A stretch of DNA of 64,000 nt. Source: Accumulibacter phosphatis (GTDB taxonomy: Bacteria > Pseudomonadota > Gammaproteobacteria > Burkholderiales > Rhodocyclaceae). Below, one piece after another: positions 59,618 through 64,000 of the stretch; positions within the stretch are counted from its first letter, which is position 1; every line of letters starts with the position of its first letter. The DNA lies in contig NC_013194.1 in the NCBI RefSeq assembly GCF_000024165.1, positions 4,092,001 to 4,156,000 on the forward strand, given 5' to 3'. The notes beneath the pieces were generated by a model. The model was not told the origin of the DNA, did no database searches, and saw nothing but the letters and a program-made list of their open reading frames with translations. A program made the translations under genes and the position numbers.

Positions 59618-60247
59618 ATGCGTAGCCTGCGCCTGCTGCTGCTTGCCGTCCTGCTGCTGGCCGGCTGCCACGATTCGGCGCGGCTGGCGTCGCTGCCACC
59701 GGGCAGCCGGGTTCTCGCCTTCGGCGACAGCATCACGTTTGGCAGTGGCGCGGCTCCCGGCGAGGACTATCCGGCTCGCCTGGCCGCAATCAGCGGCTGG
59801 CAGATCGATAACGCCGGCATCCCGGGCGACACCGCGGAAGCGGCGCAGGCGCGAATTCGGGCGGCGCTGGGCGAAACCCGGCCAGCGCTGGTGATCGTCG
59901 AACTGGGCGGCAACGACTTCCTGAGACGGCGGCCGGAAAAAGCCGTCAAGGAGGACCTGCGCGCCATCGTGGCCGCCATCAGGCAGTCCGGCATCCCGGT
60001 CGTTCTGGTCGCCGTGCCGAAGCTGTCGCTGATCGGCGTGGCGACCAGCAGATTGCCCGACTCGACGATCTACGCCGAATTGGCCAGGGAAGAAAAGCTG
60101 CCGGTCGTCGAGGGTGTCCTTGCCGCCGTCCTCTCCGACCCGGCACTGAAAGCTGACCCCATTCATCCGAACGCCAGCGGCTACCGCAAACTTGCGGAAG
60201 GTGTTGCCGAACAACTGAGCCGAGCCGGCTTGCTGAAAAAGCCCTGA
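59618..60247 (+). CDS. TesA-like SGNH/GDSL esterase lipoprotein
   Basis: A 209-residue precursor. The signal peptide (MRSLRLLLLAVLLLAGCHDS) ends in a lipobox LAGC, so it should be a lipoprotein made by Lgt. The SGNH blocks follow: Ser in VLAFGDSITFGSG (block I), Gly in GIPGDTA (block II), Asn in ELGGNDFLRR (block III) and Asp/His in DPIHPNASGY (block V). It is a periplasmic esterase, thioesterase or lysophospholipase of the TesA type; the substrate is unknown. It lies 35 bp after prmB. Confidence 0.92.
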   Translation: MRSLRLLLLAVLLLAGCHDSARLASLPPGSRVLAFGDSITFGSGAAPGEDYPARLAAISGWQIDNAGIPGDTAEAAQARIRAALGETRPALVIVELGGNDFLRRRPEKAVKEDLRAIVAAIRQSGIPVVLVAVPKLSLIGVATSRLPDSTIYAELAREEKLPVVEGVLAAVLSDPALKADPIHPNASGYRKLAEGVAEQLSRAGLLKKP

Positions 60248-60323
60248 CCGCGGGTGCTCGCCGGCGCCTTGGCAGATCGGCAGCGCCGGGGAGACGCGAC
60301 CGGCAGAAAAAAGGAACCCACCG

Positions 60324-62972
60324 ATGAAAACCGAAACCCCGCAGATCGTCCGTCGCCAAGACTACACGCCGCCCGCGTTCCTGGTCGATGCCGTGGACCT
60401 CGACGTGCAGTTCCTCGCCGACGAGGTGCTGGTCAACAGCCACCTGCAGTTGCGGCGAAATCCGGCCGCCGCGCCCGGAAAAGCGCTGCAACTCGATGGC
60501 CACGGCCTCGAAACCATCTCGGTCGCCATCGACGGCAGACCCCTCGCCGCGAACGCCTACAGCTGCACCGATACGATACTGAACATTGCCGAGCCTCCGG
60601 ACTCGTTGTTGCTGAGTACGCTGACGCGTATCGACGCCGACCACAACAGCAGCCTCTGCGGACTGTATCGCTCGAAGGACGGCTACTTCACGCAGTGCGA
60701 GGCGCAGGGCTTCCGCAGAATCACCTGGTTCCCCGATCGCCCCGACATCATGTCGCGCTACACCGTCACCCTGCACGCCGACAAGGCCAAGCTGCCGGTG
60801 CTGCTCGCCAACGGCAATCCTGTGGCGAGTGGCGACGAAGGGACTGACCGTCATTGGGCGCGCTGGGAAGATCCATTCCCGAAGCCCTGCTATCTGTTTG
60901 CGCTGGTCGCCGCGCGACTGGACGTGCTGCGCGACAGCTTCACGACCTGCAGCGGGCGCAGCGTCCAGCTTGCGGTCTTCGTCGAACCCGGCAAGCTCGA
61001 TCAGTGCGCGCACGCGATGGACGCGCTCAAACGGGCGATGCGCTGGGACGAGGAAGTGTTCGGCCTCGAGTGCGACCTCCACCACTACATGATCGTTGCC
61101 GTCGGTGACTTCAACATGGGAGCGATGGAGAACAAGGGGCTGAACGTCTTCAATACCAAGTACGTTCTGGCGCGCGCCGACACCGCCACCGATGGTGACT
61201 ACCAGAACATCGACCGCGTCGTCGCCCACGAATACTTCCACAACTGGACCGGCAACCGGGTCACCTGCCGCGACTGGTTCCAGTTGTCGCTCAAGGAGGG
61301 GCTGACCGTCTTCCGCGACCAGGAGTTTGGCGCTGACATGCACAGCCGCGCGGTCACCCGGATTCGCGATGTGCGTGGGCTGCGCGCCGCGCAGTTTCCC
61401 GAGGACGCCGGCCCGATGGCGCATCCGGTACGTCCCGACTCGTACATCGAGATCAACAATTTCTACACCAGCACCGTCTATGAGAAAGGCGCCGAGGTCG
61501 TGCGCATGATCCACACGCTGATCGGCAAGGAAGCCTTCCGGCGTGGCATGGACCTGTATTTCGCGCGCCACGACGGGCAGGCCGTGACCTGCGACGATTT
61601 CGTCGCGGCAATGGCCGACGCCTCGGAAGTCGACCTCACGCAGTTCAAGCGCTGGTACGCGCATGCCGGCACCCCGCACGTCCGGGCCGTCGGCAGCCAT
61701 GACCCGGCGACACGGCGCTATGTCCTCACCCTCGCGCAGTCGCGACCGACCGGCGTCGAGGAAGCGAGCAGCCAGCCATTCCATATCCCGATCGCGATCG
61801 GCCTGGTCGGACCGACCGGCGAGGATCTGCCGCTGCACCTGGCCTCGGACTGCGACGGCGGCAGACGCGACGCGACGACGCGCGTCGTCTCGCTGACGGA
61901 GAGCGAACAGCGGTTCGTCTTCGAGGACGTGGCAAGCCCGCCGGTACCCTCGCTGCTGCGCAACTTCTCGGCACCGGTGATTCTCGATTACGCCTGGCGG
62001 GATGAAGATCTCGCCCACCTCCTCGCCCACGACAGCGACCCGTTCAACCGCTGGGAGGCAGGGCAACGCCTGGCCGGTCGGCTGATCCTTGCCGCGGCCG
62101 GGGAGATCGCTGCGGGACGGCCGGTGCACTGGCCGCCAAGCTTCGTCGACGCCGCCGCGCAGGTTCTCGCGCGCGGCCCCGAGGATCCAGCCTTCGCCGC
62201 CGAAGTGCTGACGCTGCCCGGCGAAGCGACCCTCGCCGAGGAAATGGCCGTGGTCGACCCGGATGCACTTCACCATGCCCGCAACGGACTGCGCCGCTTC
62301 CTCGCCGAAAAACTCGCCGCCCCCCTGCGGCAATGCTACGACGCGCTCGCCATGAGCGGGCCGTACCGACCGACACCCGCAGCCGCCGGCCGGCGGGCTT
62401 TGCGTAACCTCTGCCTGAGCACCCTTGGCGAGTTGCAGAACAGCGAAGCAAGAGGGCTGGCCATGCGCCAGTTCGTATCGGCCGACAACATGAGCGACCA
62501 GTTCGCGGCGCTGGCAACACTCGCGCAGGACGACTGCGGCGAGCGCGCGCAGGCGCTCGCGGCCTTCTACGAGCGCTGGCACGGCGAGGCGCTGGTCGTG
62601 GACAAGTGGCTGTCGGTGCAAGCGGCGAGCCGTCTTCCGGCGACGCTGACGATCGTCCGGGGTTTGCTCGCTCACCCCGGCTTCGATCTGCGCAACCCGA
62701 ACAAGGTTTACGCCCTGCTCAACACCTTCGGCAACAACCACGTCCATTTTCACGCCGCCGACGGCAGCGGCTACCACTTCCTCGGCGAACAGATCGCCCA
62801 GCTCGATTCCATCAATCCGCAAGTGGCGGCGCGCCTGGCGCGGCGTTTCGATCGCTGGCGCCGGTTTGACGCCACCCGACAGCAGCACGCACGCGGCACG
62901 CTGGAAACCCTGCGCGCGACCAATGGCCTGTCGGCGGATGTCCTCGAGATCGTCGGGCGCGCGCTCGACTGA
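60324..62972 (+). CDS. pepN: PepN, membrane-alanyl aminopeptidase (M1 family)
   Basis: An 882-residue zinc aminopeptidase. The N-terminal beta domain (QIVRRQDYTPPAFLVDAVDL) is followed by the catalytic domain with the exopeptidase motif MGAMENKGLNVF and zinc site VVAHEYFHNWTGNRVTCRDW with the downstream Glu in SLKEGLTVFRDQEF. The C-terminal superhelix contains PNKVYALLNTFGNNHVHFH. It trims N-terminal residues in the cytoplasm. It follows the esterase gene by 76 bp and ends 120 bp before tRNA-Arg. Confidence 0.97.
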   Translation: MKTETPQIVRRQDYTPPAFLVDAVDLDVQFLADEVLVNSHLQLRRNPAAAPGKALQLDGHGLETISVAIDGRPLAANAYSCTDTILNIAEPPDSLLLSTLTRIDADHNSSLCGLYRSKDGYFTQCEAQGFRRITWFPDRPDIMSRYTVTLHADKAKLPVLLANGNPVASGDEGTDRHWARWEDPFPKPCYLFALVAARLDVLRDSFTTCSGRSVQLAVFVEPGKLDQCAHAMDALKRAMRWDEEVFGLECDLHHYMIVAVGDFNMGAMENKGLNVFNTKYVLARADTATDGDYQNIDRVVAHEYFHNWTGNRVTCRDWFQLSLKEGLTVFRDQEFGADMHSRAVTRIRDVRGLRAAQFPEDAGPMAHPVRPDSYIEINNFYTSTVYEKGAEVVRMIHTLIGKEAFRRGMDLYFARHDGQAVTCDDFVAAMADASEVDLTQFKRWYAHAGTPHVRAVGSHDPATRRYVLTLAQSRPTGVEEASSQPFHIPIAIGLVGPTGEDLPLHLASDCDGGRRDATTRVVSLTESEQRFVFEDVASPPVPSLLRNFSAPVILDYAWRDEDLAHLLAHDSDPFNRWEAGQRLAGRLILAAAGEIAAGRPVHWPPSFVDAAAQVLARGPEDPAFAAEVLTLPGEATLAEEMAVVDPDALHHARNGLRRFLAEKLAAPLRQCYDALAMSGPYRPTPAAAGRRALRNLCLSTLGELQNSEARGLAMRQFVSADNMSDQFAALATLAQDDCGERAQALAAFYERWHGEALVVDKWLSVQAASRLPATLTIVRGLLAHPGFDLRNPNKVYALLNTFGNNHVHFHAADGSGYHFLGEQIAQLDSINPQVAARLARRFDRWRRFDATRQQHARGTLETLRATNGLSADVLEIVGRALD

Positions 62973-63042
62973 CTGGCGAGGCGGGCGCCGTCACCATTAA
63001 CTGGCCATGGCGTTGGCCGGCCAGGAATCCTCAACATAGTAC

Positions 63043-63071
63043 TTGAGGCAGGCGCAGGCGCTCTGTATAAT
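63043..63071 (+). promoter_or_regulatory. Consensus sigma-70 promoter of tRNA-Arg
   Basis: TTGAGG (63043-63048) and a perfect TATAAT (63066-63071) with 17-bp spacing. The tRNA begins 22 bp after the -10, leaving a short leader to be trimmed. This is the best promoter in the window. Confidence 0.85.
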
Positions 63072-63092
63072 GGCGCCCTTCACCACGGCAAG

Positions 63093-63169
63093 GCGCCCGT
63101 AGCTCAGCTGGATAGAGTACTTGGCTACGAACCAAGGGGTCGGGCGTTCGAATCGCTCCGGGCGTGCCA
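63093..63169 (+). tRNA. tRNA-Arg (anticodon ACG)
   Basis: A 77-nt tRNA with encoded CCA (63167-63169). Acceptor arms GCGCCCG and CGGGCGT pair with one G-T. The D arm is TAGCTCAGCTGGATAGAGTA. The anticodon stem CTTGG/CCAAG encloses CTACGAA, giving ACG, which after A34 deamination reads CGU, CGC and CGA. The T arm has TTCGAAT. It has its own promoter and a strong terminator, so it is a single-gene unit. Confidence 0.97.
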
Positions 63170-63177
63170 ACAGAATC

Positions 63178-63219
63178 AAGCACTCAGGCCAATCTTCGGA
63201 TTGGCCTGAGTGCTTTTCT
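63178..63219 (+). terminator. Terminator of tRNA-Arg
   Basis: A perfect 17-bp stem: left arm 63178-63194, TTCG tetraloop 63195-63198, right arm 63199-63215, followed by TTCT. It starts 9 nt after the CCA end. Confidence 0.92.
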
Positions 63220-63812
63220 CGGTCATTGGTGACACATCCGGCAGCGTGACACCCTTGCGGCGCTGCCCACGCCCGGGCGGCGCAAGGCTGGGGCGGTCAG
63301 CGCGTAAGCGGCCGTTCGGCCGTAGCCGCTGGGTGGCGTTCGTGGCGGCTTGTGCCACGCTACTGCGCGCACAGCGACGACTACGCCCGCCTATCGAGAC
63401 AGCATCCTCGGTTCGCGACGTGCAGACGCTGACGCTCTTCGTGGGTAACAACCGGCTGCAACTTCAGCAGTTCGGTGCAGAGCCGGTGGATACCCCGGCC
63501 GGCACGCCCGGCAAAGGCAGCATGGCCGCGCTGATGCTGCGGCCCGTCGACACATTGTCGATGATCGGGCTGATGCTGCATGGCGCGATGGGCAGGCTGG
63601 GGGAAGCTGCCGGTGTGGAGGGCTTCAAGTTCCACCGCATGGTGGTGAAGCCCACGCTGGCACCCGGCCGCAGGAAGGTCGTGGTGGCATTTGACGGTGA
63701 GGTGGCACACATGCGCGCGCCGATCGACGTTCGTGTCCTCGACAAGGCCTTGTACCTGCTCCAGGCCACTGGCGCAGCGAACACGACAGACGCGCCAGAG
63801 GCCGCGCCATGA
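63210..63812 (+). pseudogene. 5'-truncated diacylglycerol-kinase-like protein remnant
   Basis: An open frame of 200 codons. From about residue 36 (FGRSRWVAFVAACATLLRAQ) to the end it resembles the C-terminal domain of DAGK/YegS-type lipid kinases: TLTLFVGNNRLQLQQFG and KVVVAFDGEVAHMRAPIDVR match the family's FVGN and DGE strands. The N-terminal catalytic domain with the GGDGT and GND motifs is absent; the sequence before residue 36 has no homology and begins inside the tRNA terminator. The gene therefore seems to have lost its first half, though the remaining frame is intact. It overlaps the metallophosphoesterase start (ATGA), showing the original operon pairing. Confidence 0.75.
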
Positions 63813-64000
63813 GCGTCCTGCTGCAGATCTCCGACACCCATTTCGGCACCGAACAACCGAAGGTGGTTGAAGCTCTGGTTGCCCTGGCAGCGCAGCAGCG
63901 GCCGGTGATGGTGGTGCTGTCGGGTGATATCACGCAGCGTGCGCGGCCGGCCCAGTTTCGCGCGGCCAAGGTCTTCGTCGACCGACTGGGGGCACCAGTT
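63809..64000 (+). CDS. Metallophosphoesterase, N-terminal part only
   Basis: The first 64 codons of a calcineurin-like phosphoesterase that runs off the right edge. Metal-binding motifs visible are ISDTHFG (D-x-H) and VVLSGDITQRAR (GD). The His-rich C-terminal motifs lie beyond the window. ATG 63809 overlaps the upstream stop by 4 bp, implying coupling to the lipid-kinase-like frame. The substrate (nucleic acid, nucleotide or lipid phosphate) is unknown. Confidence 0.9.
   Translation, partial: MSVLLQISDTHFGTEQPKVVEALVALAAQQRPVMVVLSGDITQRARPAQFRAAKVFVDRLGAPV

Noticed and set aside
59979..62888. Very long open frame on the minus strand opposite pepN and the esterase gene
   Set aside because: It has no recognisable domain and is antisense to two well-supported genes. 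Long shadow frames are expected in GC-rich coding DNA.
63093..63169. tRNA-Arg as an attachment site for an integrated island
   Set aside because: No direct repeat of the tRNA 3' end and no integrase gene were seen within the window; the truncated gene next to it is noted separately.

Overview
The window is a GC-rich, densely coded stretch of a betaproteobacterial chromosome, most likely Rhodocyclales and close to Candidatus Accumulibacter. This rests on gene order and protein flavour: a rubredoxin-pilGHIJ-chpA block, yqgE-ruvX-pyrR-pyrB-pyrC', pilTU beside yggS-proC, smc-zipA-ligA, dapC-dapD-dapE-prmB, and a polyphosphate kinase 2 gene. It is inference, not a database match.

Layout. 1-9.6 kb: 5' end of thiD (minus), rubredoxin, then the Chp chemosensory system that controls type IV pili (pilG, pilH, pilI, pilJ and an 1,797-residue ChpA hybrid kinase). 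9.5-14.8 kb: photolyase (minus), then yqgE-ruvX-pyrR-pyrB and a dihydroorotase homologue lacking its metal-binding His pair. 14.8-19.4 kb: yggU-yggT-proC-yggS (minus) facing pilT-pilU (plus). 19.5-24.3 kb: RlmL-type methyltransferase, HemJ-like protein, epimerase-like protein, flavin/2Fe-2S reductase, HDOD protein. 24.3-29.3 kb: a branched-chain amino-acid-type ABC transporter (livKHMGF order, minus) with a large stem-loop after the binding-protein gene. 29.4-34.6 kb: cytochrome c, ilvD, lgt, malonyl-CoA decarboxylase, a VOC-fold protein. 34.9-39.3 kb: a 4.4-kb IS21-type mobile element carrying two unusual extra genes. 40-42.5 kb: ppk2, a small secreted Cache-like protein and an unknown protein. 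42.6-51.9 kb: a long minus-strand run smc-zipA-ligA-hpt-mtnP-def-LMW phosphatase. 52-63 kb: queF, a SEC-C protein, a DMT permease (minus), then the lysine/peptidoglycan run dapC-dapD-(pilU paralogue)-dapE-prmB-SGNH hydrolase-pepN. 63-64 kb: tRNA-Arg(ACG), a 5'-truncated diacylglycerol-kinase-like remnant and the start of a metallophosphoesterase.

How the parts fit. Twitching motility is represented by its chemosensory controller, the two retraction ATPases and a third PilU-like ATPase lodged in the dap run. De novo pyrimidine synthesis, purine/methylthio-nucleoside salvage, branched-chain amino-acid synthesis and uptake, and diaminopimelate synthesis form the housekeeping background. The accessory part is the IS21-type element: istA and istB are preceded, in the same orientation, by a ParB-domain gene that overlaps istA by 95 bp and by a Cys4 zinc-finger-like gene. 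All four lie between gapless 51-nt inverted ends, each built from two copies of a 24-bp-spaced motif, and a 5-bp direct repeat flanks the ends. That element is the strongest candidate here for an undescribed system. No CRISPR array, rRNA, plasmid or phage module was seen.
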